Notes under the pieces: model-generated
Database searches by the model: none
What the model was told of the DNA's origin: nothing
The model's input: the letters and a program-made list of their open reading frames with translations, nothing else
Assembly: GCA_037444625.1 (NCBI GenBank)
Contig: JBBIMA010000013.1
Location: 1 to 64,000, forward strand
Source: DTHT01 sp037444625
GTDB lineage: Bacteria > Acidobacteriota > Terriglobia > Bryobacterales > Bryobacteraceae
DNA: 64,000 nt
Reading direction: 5' to 3'
Part shown: positions 54,849 to 63,790 of the stretch, piece by piece
How the letters are laid out: each line of letters begins with the position of its first letter
How positions within the stretch are numbered: position 1 is the stretch's first letter
Translations under genes and position numbers: made by a program

Positions 54849-56306
54849 ATGATCCCCGACCAGATCCCGGAAGGTCTCACCTTCGACGACGTGTTGCTGG
54901 TGCCCGCCCGTAGCTCCGTGCTGCCCGCCGAAGTGGACACCCGCACCCGCTTCAGCCGGCGGATCGAGCTGAACATCCCCATCGTCAGCGCGGCCATGGA
55001 CACGGTGACCGAAGCCCAGTTGGCCATCGCCCTGGCGCGCGAAGGGGGCATCGGCATCATTCACCGCAACCAGCCGCTGGCCCGGCAGGCCGAGGAGGTG
55101 GACCGGGTGAAACGCAGCGAAGCCGGCATGATCGTGGATCCGGTGACCATGGAGCCCGAGCAGCCCATCCGCCAGGCCCTCGAGGTCATGCGCCGCTACC
55201 GCATCTCGGGCGTGCCGGTCACCCGCAACGGCAAGCTGGTGGGCATTCTGACCAACCGCGACCTGCGTTTCGAGACCGAGCTGGACCAGCCCATCGCCAA
55301 CGTGATGACGCGCGAAAACCTCATCACCGTGCCCGTGGGCACCACGCTCGAGGAGGCCGAACGCATCCTGCACCGGCACCGCATCGAGAAGCTGCTGGTG
55401 GTGGACGAGGAGTACAACCTCAAGGGATTGATCACCGTCAAGGATATCCAGAAGAAGCTGAAGTACCCCCACGCCGCCAAGGACTCCCACGGCCGGCTCC
55501 GCGTGGGCGCCGCCGTCGGCGTGGGCGGCGACTTCCTGGAGCGCGCCCAGGAGCTGGTGGCCAGGAAAGTGGACGTGCTGGTCATAGACAGCGCCCACGG
55601 CCATAGCGAGCGCGTCATGCAAGCCGTCCGGGCCATCCGCCGCAAGCTGCCCGACGTCGAGCTGGTGGCGGGCAACGTCGCCACCTACGAGGGCGCGGCC
55701 GATTTGATCGCCCTGGGCGTGGACGCGATTAAGGTGGGCATCGGCCCGGGCTCGATCTGCACCACCCGAGTGGTCTCCGGGGCGGGCGTGCCCCAGTTGA
55801 CCGCCATCGCCGAGTGCGCCCGGGCCGCGCGCGCCGCGGGCATCCCGCTGATCGCCGACGGCGGCATCAAATTTTCCGGCGACATCACCAAGGCCATCGC
55901 GGCCGGGGCCGACACGGTCATGATCGGCAGCCTGTTCGCGGGCACCGACGAAAGCCCGGGCGAGCTGATCCTTTACCAGGGCCGCACCTTCAAGAGCTAC
56001 CGCGGCATGGGCTCGATGGGCGCCATGGCCGGCTCAGGGGCCGACCGCTACGGCCAGGAGGCCGGCGGCAAGCTGGTTCCCGAAGGCATCGAGGGCCGCG
56101 TGCCCAGCAAAGGGCCCCTCAGCGAGCTGGTCTACCAACTGGTGGGCGGGCTGAAGGCCGGCATGGGCTACTGCGGCTGCGCCAGCATCGCCGAACTCCA
56201 GCAAAAGGCCCGCTTCCTCCGCGTCACCTCAGCCGGGCTGCGCGAGAGCCACGTCCACGACGTCATCATCACCAAGGAAGCCCCCAACTACCGCCTGGAA
56301 CCCTGA
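54849..56306 (+). CDS. guaB: IMP dehydrogenase
   Basis: A 485-residue enzyme oxidising IMP to XMP in GTP synthesis. The barrel opens with LTFDDVLLVPARSSVLP; two CBS domains lie at about residues 95-205 between barrel strands; the catalytic loop GPGSICTTRVVSG holds Cys304; GMGSMGAM is the IMP-phosphate flap region. Length and order are normal. Confidence 0.97.
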   Translation: MIPDQIPEGLTFDDVLLVPARSSVLPAEVDTRTRFSRRIELNIPIVSAAMDTVTEAQLAIALAREGGIGIIHRNQPLARQAEEVDRVKRSEAGMIVDPVTMEPEQPIRQALEVMRRYRISGVPVTRNGKLVGILTNRDLRFETELDQPIANVMTRENLITVPVGTTLEEAERILHRHRIEKLLVVDEEYNLKGLITVKDIQKKLKYPHAAKDSHGRLRVGAAVGVGGDFLERAQELVARKVDVLVIDSAHGHSERVMQAVRAIRRKLPDVELVAGNVATYEGAADLIALGVDAIKVGIGPGSICTTRVVSGAGVPQLTAIAECARAARAAGIPLIADGGIKFSGDITKAIAAGADTVMIGSLFAGTDESPGELILYQGRTFKSYRGMGSMGAMAGSGADRYGQEAGGKLVPEGIEGRVPSKGPLSELVYQLVGGLKAGMGYCGCASIAELQQKARFLRVTSAGLRESHVHDVIITKEAPNYRLEP

Positions 56307-56327
56307 GGGCGGCGGCGCATACCGCCC
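56307..56327 (+). terminator. Possible hairpin after guaB
   Basis: GGGCGG (56307-56312) and CCGCCC (56322-56327) form a short stem immediately after the guaB stop; no T-run follows. Weak candidate. Confidence 0.25.
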
Positions 56328-56344
56328 CAAGAGGATGTCCCCGC

Positions 56345-58048
56345 TCAGCGACCCGTCCCCTCGGGCGCTTCCAAGAGGAACCGGAGCTGCCGCTCCCGGG
56401 CGGTCTTCAAATCCAGCGGAACCGTGAGGGCTCCCACGGCGTACTCCAGCTCGACCTCGGGACCGTTGCGGTAAGGGTTGTAAGGATACACCGGCCAGGA
56501 CAGCCGGGCGGCCGGGTCCACCCGAAGCGTCCACCCGTTGTGGCGAATCCAGCCTCCCAGGCGCTCCCACTCCAGCGCCTGCGAGCCGAGCACTACCGGG
56601 CCGCCGGCCCCGCTTTCCAGCACCCCGCCGGCCTTCAAGCACAACTGAAGCGTGAGCCAGGCCTCTTCCGGCACGCTCTTGCGGCGGATGAGAAAGCGCA
56701 AGCCCAGCCGGTCCGGCGCGGGCGGATCCACCTCCACATCGGCCGTGAAGGTGTTATAGGCCAGCGAGAGACGATCGCCCCCGCCGGCCATCCTGAGCCG
56801 GCTGTCCAGCGGCAGGTGGAACCAGCCGGCGGGGATCCTCTCCCGGAAAGTAGCCAGCTCGGGCTGGCGCTTGGAGTGGGCGCCGCTGATGATCAACCCG
56901 GACCGGGCGTGGTAGACCTCGACATGAGCCTGACGGTCCAGATAATACTGGCTGGTCACCGCCTGCGTGCTGATGATTCCCGACAGGCACACCACCCAGG
57001 GGCCGCTCTTGCGAATGCCCGCCGGCACGGACATCCGGTGCGCGTAGTCAGGCTGATCCTGCGGGATGGGCGCGGTCTCTCCGTCGTGCCAGTACAGAGC
57101 GTTCTGCGCCAGGCGACCCGCATGCTCCATGGAGAGCCGCTCTTCGCGCAAGCAGGCGGTGAGGAATTCCGCATAGCGGCGCCCGTCCGGGAAATGGGAA
57201 AAACCGAAATGGCCCCAGGGACTGACGTAAGCGTGCCGCCGGCGGTCGTCAATGCCCATGACCGGCCGGCCGTCCGGCCAGGTGAAGTACTTGTGAAAAT
57301 CGGTCGAGCGGCGCAGAGCTTCCAGAGCCGCCGGGTCGCGGCTGTGCTCGTAATAAAGCGCCACGGCCGCTGCGGTCAGGTAGTCATAGGCGGTGGTGGG
57401 CCCGGCGTGGGAATGCTCGCCCCAATAGCCGTCCGGAGATTGCTCTTCGGCCGCGAAGCGGTGCATGACGGCGGCTCCCAGCCGCTCCCACTCCGCCCGG
57501 CCGAAAACCCGCCCCGCCAAGTGCACCGTGGCGGCGCGCAAGGCCGTGTGGTTGGTGGGCACACCGAAGGGCGACTTGTAGGCCGGACGATCCTGACGCT
57601 CGCGGACCTCGGCCGCCATCTCGGCAATCAGCCTCTCCAGCGCCCGTCGCCAGCGCAGCCGCCGCGGACCCTCCAGCCGGCTCTCCAGCAGCCGATATGC
57701 CTCCAGCCACATGTAAGTGTCGCGATGATGATCGCCGCGTTCGAGGTAGATGCCGGCTTCCTGCTCGGCGGCCAGAAGATCCCCCAGCCTGGCGGCCAGC
57801 GCCAGCGCCTGGGGATCGCCGAAGCGGGAGTTGGCCGGATGCTCCTTGGCGTACAACACGGCCGCCACCAGCAGCGCCCCCGGGTAATAGTGGCTTCGCG
57901 GTCGCGCTTCGGGCCGGGCCGGCAAGCCTCCCGCATCCACTCGCGCCACCGCCGCCTCCATCAGGCGGAAGTATCGGGCGGGCAGGTCAGCCCCGCAGAG
58001 GGCGACCGCCCACCAAGCCAGAAGCATGAACTTGAACCTCTGCCTCAT
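56345..58048 (-). CDS. Secreted protein of unknown function, polysaccharide-lyase-like architecture
   Basis: A 567-residue protein with a signal peptide (RQRFKFMLLAWWAVALCGA). The N-terminal half (about 20-300) is helical with repeated Trp/Tyr/His motifs (HHRDTYMWLEAYRLLES, GVPTNHTALRAATVHLAG, GEHSHAGPTTAYDYLTAAAV), like the alpha/alpha toroid of heparinase- and alginate-lyase-type enzymes. The second half is beta-rich (VCLSGIISTQAVTSQYYLDR, GLIISGAHSKRQPELATF). The NH, HxH and Tyr pattern would suit a lyase, but I cannot name a family. It stands between guaB (convergent) and pheT. GAGG lies before the ATG at 58048. Confidence 0.7.
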   Translation of the reverse strand: MRQRFKFMLLAWWAVALCGADLPARYFRLMEAAVARVDAGGLPARPEARPRSHYYPGALLVAAVLYAKEHPANSRFGDPQALALAARLGDLLAAEQEAGIYLERGDHHRDTYMWLEAYRLLESRLEGPRRLRWRRALERLIAEMAAEVRERQDRPAYKSPFGVPTNHTALRAATVHLAGRVFGRAEWERLGAAVMHRFAAEEQSPDGYWGEHSHAGPTTAYDYLTAAAVALYYEHSRDPAALEALRRSTDFHKYFTWPDGRPVMGIDDRRRHAYVSPWGHFGFSHFPDGRRYAEFLTACLREERLSMEHAGRLAQNALYWHDGETAPIPQDQPDYAHRMSVPAGIRKSGPWVVCLSGIISTQAVTSQYYLDRQAHVEVYHARSGLIISGAHSKRQPELATFRERIPAGWFHLPLDSRLRMAGGGDRLSLAYNTFTADVEVDPPAPDRLGLRFLIRRKSVPEEAWLTLQLCLKAGGVLESGAGGPVVLGSQALEWERLGGWIRHNGWTLRVDPAARLSWPVYPYNPYRNGPEVELEYAVGALTVPLDLKTARERQLRFLLEAPEGTGR

Positions 58049-58084
58049 GGGGATGCCTCGTTGCGGCGCCTGTCATCGAGGAGC

Positions 58085-60415
58085 CTACAGGCGCAGCTCG
58101 TAACCCAGCTCACGCAAGCCCTCGATCAGACGGGCGCGGATCTGGCCCACCTCCTCCAGCGAGAGCGTGTGGTCGGCGGCGCCCACCCGCAGCCGGAAGG
58201 AGACGCTCTGGCGGCCCTCAGGAATCGGCGGACCGGCGTAGGTCCGCAGGAACTCGATCGAGTCCAGCCATTCGCCCGCCAGCCGCACGAGGTGCCGCTC
58301 GATCTCCCCGATCAGATCGCGCCGGCCGGCGATCACCGAGAGATCGAAGGCGCTGGTCGGGAAACGCCGCAGGGGCCGGTAGCGGCGCTCGGGGCGCCCC
58401 AGCTTCTGAATGAGATCCAGGTCCAGGTCCAGCACGGCGGCCCGGCCGGTGAGCAGCGAAGGATGCAGCTCGAACAGACGCCCGACGGTCTGCTCGCGCC
58501 AGAGCACGGCGCCCGTCCGGGCCGGATGCTCGTAGCTGCGCGCCTCGGCAGGGCGTATGTGCGCGCCCTCCAGCAGGCACTGGGCCACGCGCACCAGCTC
58601 GTAGAGATTCTCCTCCCCGTCCTGGCGCGCGTAGATCGCCGCCACGGCGTGCGGAATCTCCCGCGGCAGTCCGGCCGCCTGCTTGTGGATCTCGCGCCCG
58701 ATCTCGAACAGGCGGAAGCTCTCCAGGTGCTTGCTGTTCTCCAGGATGTTGCGGTAGACCAGGGGCAGCAGGCTGCGCCGCATCAGTCTCTGCTCGGGCG
58801 AGATGGGGTTGGCCACCGCCAGGTGCTCGGCCGGATCCAAACCGAAGCGCCGGGCCAACTCCTCGCTGTAGAAGGAGTAGTTGTAAACTTCGCAGAAACC
58901 CTGGGCGGCCAGCAGGTCGCGAACCTCCCGCAGGAAGAGGCGCTCGGGGTCTTCGGGGGGAGGGGTGCAGGCGACCTCGGGCGGGCGGGGCGCGATGGTG
59001 TCGTAGCCGACCATGCGGCCGACCTCCTCGACCAGGTCGTCCGGGATCGAGACGTCGCGGGTGGCCCGCCAACTCGGCGGGCTGACGGCGAAGATCCCCG
59101 GAGCGGCCTCCCGCACATCGAAACAAAGCCGTTCCAGAATGTCGCGGACCTCCCCGGCTCCCACTTCCCGGCCCAGCTTACGCTCGAGCCACGACAGGGA
59201 AAGCCGTATGGGCGCCGGCCGCGCAGGCTCGCGCCCGCAGTCCGCCACCCCGCCCACCAGCCGGATGCCCGGCGAAACCTGCCGCAGCAGCTCCAGCGCC
59301 CGCGCCAGGCCCCGCACCGTGTTGGCCGGGTCCTGCCACTTCTCGAAGCGCATCGAGGCGTCCGTGCGCAGCTTCAGCCGGGCCGAGGTCTTGCGGATCG
59401 AGGCGCCCTGGAAGCAGGCGCTCTCCAGCACGATCCGGCGGGTGCCGGGATGGATCGCGCTGTCCAGCCCCCCGATCACGCCCGCCAGCGCCACCGGCCC
59501 CTTGGCGTCGGCGATCACCAGGCAGGCGGGGCCCAGCCGGTAAGTCTCTTCGTTGAGCGCCGTCAGCCACTCGCCCTCCCGGGCCCGCCGGACGTAAATG
59601 ACCTGCCCGTGCAGCAACTCCTGATCGAAGGCGTGCAACGGTTGGGCCAGCTCGGCCATCACGTAGTTGGTGACATCCACGATGTTGTTGATCGGGTTCA
59701 GGCCGACCGCCTCCAGCCGGTACTGAAGCCACAGCGGCGAAGGGCCTACGCGGACGTTCTCCAACACCAGGGCGCTGTAGCGCGGGCACAGCCCGAAGTC
59801 CTCGATCTCCACGCCGATCGCGGCCGGCCCCTCGGGCAGCAGCTCGCAGCGGACCGGATCGCGCAGCTTCTTGCGCAGAATCGCGGCTGCTTCGCGCGCC
59901 AGGCCCAAATGGCCCCAGAGATCCGGCCGGTGGGTGAGAGATTTGTTGTCTATCTCGAGGATGTGGTCCGGGCGGCAGCCGGGCAGAGGCGCCCCCGGCT
60001 CGGCTTCCAGCTCCAGGATGCCCGCCGCATCGCGGTTGACGCCCAGCTCGGCGCCGCTGGCCAGCATGCCGTCGCTTTCAACGCCCTGAATGAGGACCTT
60101 GCCGATCCGCCCGCCGGGCAGTTCGGCGCCCGCCGGCACGTAGGCCGAGACCAGACCGGCGCGGCAGTTGGGTGCGCCGCAGACCACGGTCTTCCGGCCG
60201 TAGCGGCCGGTATCCACGACCACCTTGCGGTTATGCCCGGCAGGCATCGGCTCTACGGAGACCAGACGTGCCGCCACCACCTGTTCCAGGTGCGCTCCAT
60301 AAGGGGCGACGCCTTCGCACTCCGCGGTCTTCATGGTGATCTGAAGGCCCAGCGCCTCGGCCTCCAGATCCAGCCCCTCGACCAGCTCGGCCAGCCAGTT
60401 GTAAGAGAATCTCAT
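58085..60415 (-). CDS. pheT: Phenylalanine-tRNA ligase beta subunit
   Basis: A 776-residue subunit of the (alpha-beta)2 enzyme. Domains in order: the B1 core (MRFSYNWLAELVEG), a tRNA-binding OB-like domain around residues 40-150 (VVCGAPNCRAGL), the B3/B4 editing region (RYSALVLENVRVG, NNIVDVTNYVMAELAQPLHAFD), B5 (LSLSWLERKLG) and a C-terminal ferredoxin-like anticodon-binding domain (RRFPTSAFDLSVI). It is encoded 24 bases after pheS in the usual order. Confidence 0.96.
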   Translation of the reverse strand: MRFSYNWLAELVEGLDLEAEALGLQITMKTAECEGVAPYGAHLEQVVAARLVSVEPMPAGHNRKVVVDTGRYGRKTVVCGAPNCRAGLVSAYVPAGAELPGGRIGKVLIQGVESDGMLASGAELGVNRDAAGILELEAEPGAPLPGCRPDHILEIDNKSLTHRPDLWGHLGLAREAAAILRKKLRDPVRCELLPEGPAAIGVEIEDFGLCPRYSALVLENVRVGPSPLWLQYRLEAVGLNPINNIVDVTNYVMAELAQPLHAFDQELLHGQVIYVRRAREGEWLTALNEETYRLGPACLVIADAKGPVALAGVIGGLDSAIHPGTRRIVLESACFQGASIRKTSARLKLRTDASMRFEKWQDPANTVRGLARALELLRQVSPGIRLVGGVADCGREPARPAPIRLSLSWLERKLGREVGAGEVRDILERLCFDVREAAPGIFAVSPPSWRATRDVSIPDDLVEEVGRMVGYDTIAPRPPEVACTPPPEDPERLFLREVRDLLAAQGFCEVYNYSFYSEELARRFGLDPAEHLAVANPISPEQRLMRRSLLPLVYRNILENSKHLESFRLFEIGREIHKQAAGLPREIPHAVAAIYARQDGEENLYELVRVAQCLLEGAHIRPAEARSYEHPARTGAVLWREQTVGRLFELHPSLLTGRAAVLDLDLDLIQKLGRPERRYRPLRRFPTSAFDLSVIAGRRDLIGEIERHLVRLAGEWLDSIEFLRTYAGPPIPEGRQSVSFRLRVGAADHTLSLEEVGQIRARLIEGLRELGYELRL

Positions 60416-60439
60416 GCTCGAGCCGTCACCCTTTCGCCC

Positions 60440-61480
60440 TCAGAATTGCCGCAGGAATCGCAGATCTCCGCCCTGCAACAGGCGGATGTCGTCCAGCCCG
60501 TAGCGCATCATGGCCAGCCGGGTCAAGCCCAGCCCGAAGGCGAAGCCCATCCACTGCTCGGGATCAATGCCGCTGGTGCGCAGCACGTTGGGATGCACCA
60601 GGCCGCAGCCCAGCATCTCGACCCAGCCGCTGTGCTTGCACACCGGGCAACCGCGCCCGCCGCAGACCAGACACTCCAGATCCAGCTCGAAGCCCGGCTC
60701 GACGAAGGGGAAGTAGCCCGGGCGCAGCCGCACCGAGGCCTCCCGGCGGAAGACATGGTTGAGCAGGGTCTTCATGAAGTAGACCAGGTGGGCGATCGAG
60801 ACCTCGCGGTCAACCATCATGCCTTCCAGTTGGTAGAAGGTGTGCTCGTGCGAGGCGTCCACTTCCTCGTTGCGGAAGACGCGGCCGGGCGCGATCATGC
60901 GCAGCGGCGGGCGCAGCCGCTCCATGCCCCGCACCTGCACGGGCGAGGTGTGCGTGCGCAGCAGGTGGCCGTCCTCCAGCCAGAACGTGTCCTGTACGTC
61001 GCGCGCCGGGTGATCGGGCGGGATGTTCAGGGCGTCGAAATTGTGGTACTCGGTTTCCACCTCGGGACCGTCCAGCACCGTGAAGCCGAGGGAAACGAAG
61101 AGATCCTCGATCTCCCTCTGAAGCTGTGTGATGGGGTGCAGGCTGCCCCGGCGCGGACCCGGCGCGGGCCGCGTCAAGTCAAGCCATTCGGCCTCCAGCC
61201 GGGCCTGGAGGGCGCGCTGCTCGAATTCGGCCTGGCGCGCAGCCAGCCGCTGCTCCAGCTCCTGCTTGACGCTGTTGAGCAGCCGCCCGATGCGGGCTCG
61301 TTCCTCGGCCGGCAGGGCGCCGAGCTGCCGGGAGATCTGCGCCAGCGTCCCCTTGCGGCCCAGAGCCTCCACCCGCACCGCCTCCAGCTCCTCCGGCTCG
61401 GCGGCGGCGGCGATGCGCTCCCGGGCGCGCGCCTCCAGTTCGCTCAGAGCGGCTTCCAGCGACAAGGCGGATTCGGGCAT
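60440..61480 (-). CDS. pheS: Phenylalanine-tRNA ligase alpha subunit
   Basis: A 346-residue catalytic subunit. The N-terminal coiled coil (to about residue 90) is followed by the class II core: motif 1 PITQLQREIEDLFVSLGF, motif 2 RVFRNEEVDASHEHTFYQLEG near residues 195-215, and motif 3 GFAFGLGLTRLAMMRYGL near the C-terminus. A CLVCGGRGCPVC zinc-like cysteine set occurs near 274-285 where some bacterial PheS carry such a loop. A TACAAT -10-like element lies 16 bases upstream. Confidence 0.96.
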   Translation of the reverse strand: MPESALSLEAALSELEARARERIAAAAEPEELEAVRVEALGRKGTLAQISRQLGALPAEERARIGRLLNSVKQELEQRLAARQAEFEQRALQARLEAEWLDLTRPAPGPRRGSLHPITQLQREIEDLFVSLGFTVLDGPEVETEYHNFDALNIPPDHPARDVQDTFWLEDGHLLRTHTSPVQVRGMERLRPPLRMIAPGRVFRNEEVDASHEHTFYQLEGMMVDREVSIAHLVYFMKTLLNHVFRREASVRLRPGYFPFVEPGFELDLECLVCGGRGCPVCKHSGWVEMLGCGLVHPNVLRTSGIDPEQWMGFAFGLGLTRLAMMRYGLDDIRLLQGGDLRFLRQF

Positions 61481-61496
61481 CAGGGCTTAATCGGTT

Positions 61497-61502
61497 ATTG
61501 TA
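61497..61502 (-). promoter_or_regulatory. -10-like element of pheST
   Basis: TACAAT on the minus strand, 16 bases before the pheS ATG (61480). No leader peptide, T-box or attenuator fits in that space. Confidence 0.4.
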
Positions 61503-61529
61503 GCGTGAGCCGGCGCGGGCCCGCCCTCT

Positions 61530-61991
61530 TCAATGCGCGGGCGCGAAAATCTCCTCGGCCTTGGCCAGCTCCCAGCCCAGATGGTTGATGTAGAACAGCA
61601 GCACGCTTTCCGGGTAGCTCCCCCGGAAGCGCTCCCAGACCCGCTGCGCCCAGCCTTCGCTCAAATACGGCGTTGCGTCCAGCTCCTTTTCGAAAAAGCC
61701 GTCCCGGTTGGGAACGCCCAAGAAGTCCAGCACGGCCTGCACCATCTCGATGTTGGAGACCAGCACGGCCTGGGCCAGCTCCTTGGCGAACTCCTCCTCG
61801 CCTGCGGCCAGCCGCTCCCAGAAGCGCGGGGCCGCCTTGCGCAAGGTCTCGGTGTTCAGCTTGTGCAGGTGCGCGCGCACTTTCAGGCTCTCGTAAAGCC
61901 GGAAGGTTCGCAGCCGGCTGATCGAGATGTGCCGCAACAATTCGCCGAAGCGCGCCTCGCCCAGGGCGCCAAAGACCTCGCAAAGCTGCAT
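61530..61991 (-). CDS. Hypothetical protein
   Basis: A 153-residue, mostly helical, acidic protein without signal peptide, membrane helix or recognised motif. It starts MQLCEVFGALGEARFGELL and contains KLNTETLRKAAPRFWERL and NIEMVQAVLDFLGVP, suggesting a helical bundle. ATG 61991 is proposed; six further in-frame codons lie upstream. It lies upstream of pheS and after the broken sulfatase on the same strand. I do not recognise it. Confidence 0.55.
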   Translation of the reverse strand: MQLCEVFGALGEARFGELLRHISISRLRTFRLYESLKVRAHLHKLNTETLRKAAPRFWERLAAGEEEFAKELAQAVLVSNIEMVQAVLDFLGVPNRDGFFEKELDATPYLSEGWAQRVWERFRGSYPESVLLFYINHLGWELAKAEEIFAPAH

Positions 61992-62042
61992 AACAGGCCA
62001 GGGTAGCACGCCGCCCCCAGGGCCGCGGCGCGGCGCCGGCGC

Positions 62043-62965
62043 CTAGCCTGCGGTCGAAATCGCCGGACCCGGGATCAGCCCCCGCAGGCGCTCGACCATG
62101 TCGCCGTGCCGGGCGGCGATGTTGTGGTTTTCCAGCGGATCCTTTTCCAAATCGAAGAGCAGGACGGCGGTGTCGGCTTCCGGCGGCCGCGCCCCGGGCG
62201 GGTTGAAACCCGTCACCGGCTTGTACCGCCCGTCCCAGACCGCCCGCCACCGGTTCAAACCCGAAAGTACGAACTCACGGTGAGTGCGCGCCTTGCCCTT
62301 CAACAGCGGCCAAAGCGAGCGGCTGTCCATATCCCTGGGCACGGGCAGGCGCGCAGCCTCCAGAAACGTAGCCGTCAGGTCCGGATGGCTGACCAGGGCC
62401 CGGCCGGCGCCTTGCGCCGTGACGCCCGGTCCTGCGATCAGAAGCGGCACGCCGATCGAAGCATGGTAGGGGACGCTCTTTCCCCACAGATCGTGATCGC
62501 CGAGCATCTCGCCATGGTCGCTGGAGTATACGATGAGCGTGTTCTCCAGCTCCCCCGCTTGTTGAGTTCTTCCAGGTAAATGCCGAGCCAGCGATCAATG
62601 TTCTCCACCATGGCGGTGTAGTTCTGCCGGATAGCCACGTGAGTTGCGGGGTCAAACCGAGTACAACCGTTGGGCTGAGGGAAACGGCGGGCGCGGTGGT
62701 ACTCTTTGCCCGAAGCCAGGCAGGCGCGCGACGGCGCGCACAAGGGCGAGGCGACGATCGCGCGTTCGAATACAACGCCTCTGCGGGCCAGCGACGCCAG
62801 GTGGGGCGTCCGAACGTCGAGGGCGGAGTTCAACCCCGTCCAGTCGAAGCGGTGCTGGTCCGGAAAAAACAACAGGATATTGGGCAGCCGCCTGCCGCGC
62901 ACCGCGGGTGCCGCGACCGCTGCGGCGGCCCTAACGACAAACGATCGCCGAGTCTCGATGTGCAT
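62043..62965 (-). pseudogene. Sulfatase interrupted by a one-base frameshift
   Basis: The two frames together encode a complete S1-type sulfatase. The first frame (from ATG 62965) has a Tat-like TRRSFVVRAAAAVAAPAV signal, PNILLFFPDQHRFDW, and the canonical formylglycine site C76-A-P-S-R80. It derails after EELNKRG. The second frame resumes with MLGDHDLWGKSVPYHASIG and runs to the normal C-terminus (LLFDLEKDPLENHNIA). Adding one G to the G-run at 62552-62556 (five to six) would join them and restore the expected YSSDHGEMLGDH metal site. Either a sequencing or assembly error in a homopolymer, or a true recent mutation. Confidence 0.85.
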
Positions 62966-63002
62966 AAGCCGGGATTCCCATGTCGGACTTCCGTACCAGA
63001 GA

Positions 63003-63008
63003 AGTATA
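63003..63008 (-). promoter_or_regulatory. -10-like element of the broken sulfatase gene
   Basis: TATACT on the minus strand, 37 bases before the ATG at 62965. The 218-base gap to yggX holds no gene I can support. Confidence 0.3.
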
Positions 63009-63157
63009 GCCCGAGCGTCCTTCGGTGCCCGGAGCCCATCGCGCGGCCCGGCCTCCGATCCCACCCGCCGGCCCGCCCTGTGCCCCCGACTGGCGTTTAT
63101 GGACGGACGACGGGCGAGGAATCCTGGCCGGAAGCTCGAGCCCCGCGCCGCCTGCGT

Positions 63158-63163
63158 TATCCT
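63158..63163 (+). promoter_or_regulatory. -10-like element of yggX
   Basis: TATCCT 20 bases before the yggX ATG, the same hexamer as before the DUF58 gene. An AGGAGG site at 63171-63176 follows with ideal spacing. Confidence 0.35.
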
Positions 63164-63183
63164 GAAGGGCAGGAGGCGAGCGG

Positions 63184-63498
63184 ATGGGTTCGGAAAGCGG
63201 CCCGGGGCAGGGCGAGGCCAAGCCCGCGGGCCGGACTGTGTTTTGCGTCAAGTTCCAGCGCGAGATGCCGGGGCTGGATGAAGTCCCTTTCGAGGGTCAC
63301 CCCCTGGGGCAAAGGATCTACGAGAATGTCTCCAAAGAAGCCTGGCGGATGTGGGTCGAGTACATGAAGATTCTGATGAACGAGTACCGGCTCAATCTGG
63401 GCACCCGGCAGGCGCAGGAATTCCTGCTCAAGCGCATGGAGGAGTATTTCTTCGGCGAAGGCGCCGCCCTGCCCCCCGACTACGTCCCGCCCCACTGA
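63184..63498 (+). CDS. yggX: YggX-family Fe(2+)-trafficking / oxidative damage protection protein
   Basis: A 104-residue protein of the YggX family, which protects iron-sulfur clusters and may carry ferrous iron. VFCVKFQREMPGLDEVPFEG corresponds to the N-terminal Cys-containing strand of Escherichia coli YggX, and GQRIYENVSKEAWRMWVEY is the diagnostic core; the C-terminus (YFFGEGAALPPDYVPP) also fits. It has about 18 extra N-terminal residues compared with E. coli. AGGAGG supports the ATG. Confidence 0.92.
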   Translation: MGSESGPGQGEAKPAGRTVFCVKFQREMPGLDEVPFEGHPLGQRIYENVSKEAWRMWVEYMKILMNEYRLNLGTRQAQEFLLKRMEEYFFGEGAALPPDYVPPH

Positions 63499-63593
63499 GG
63501 GGGGCCGGCCGGGCAGCCTTAGCGGGCAGTCCGGCTGCATGGCGAGGGGCGGGGTCGGTGAAGCGGGCGGCCGGGGAGGCGGCAGCCTCACCT

Positions 63594-63668
63594 TGGTAGC
63601 GCTAACGGGATTCGAACCCGTATTTGAGCCTTGAGAGGGCTCCGTCCTAACCCTTAGACGATAGCGCC
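63594..63668 (-). tRNA. tRNA-Glu (anticodon CTC)
   Basis: On the minus strand the gene runs from 63668 to 63597, with an encoded CCA to 63594. The anticodon arm has a GAGCC/GGCTC stem and CTCTCAA loop, giving anticodon CTC, which reads GAG. The T arm is ACGGG-TTCGAAT-CCCGT and the D arm GTCTAAGGGTTAGGAC is typical of tRNA-Glu. The acceptor stem is GGCGCTA with TAGCGCT, so the first pair would be G-U. Confidence 0.95.
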
Positions 63669-63790
63669 GCTCCAGAAAAAGCTTAGCACAAGCGGCCGGC
63701 CCCGGGGCCGCCCGGCGGCTCAAGAGTCGCCTCCGCGCCGAGGTCGCGAGCGCGCAGCACACCGGGAGGCCGTGCCGCCGACAGCCGCCC

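Noticed and set aside
61481..61529. Attenuator or T-box upstream of pheST
   Set aside because: Only 16 bases lie between the -10-like hexamer and the pheS start, and 49 bases in total to the next gene; no leader peptide or T-box fits.
55814..61588. Very long open frame antisense and across guaB, the secreted protein, pheT and pheS
   Set aside because: Such frames arise in GC-rich DNA opposite real genes. The translation is low-complexity Gln/Arg/Ala/Gly-rich, and well-supported genes with known motifs occupy the same DNA.
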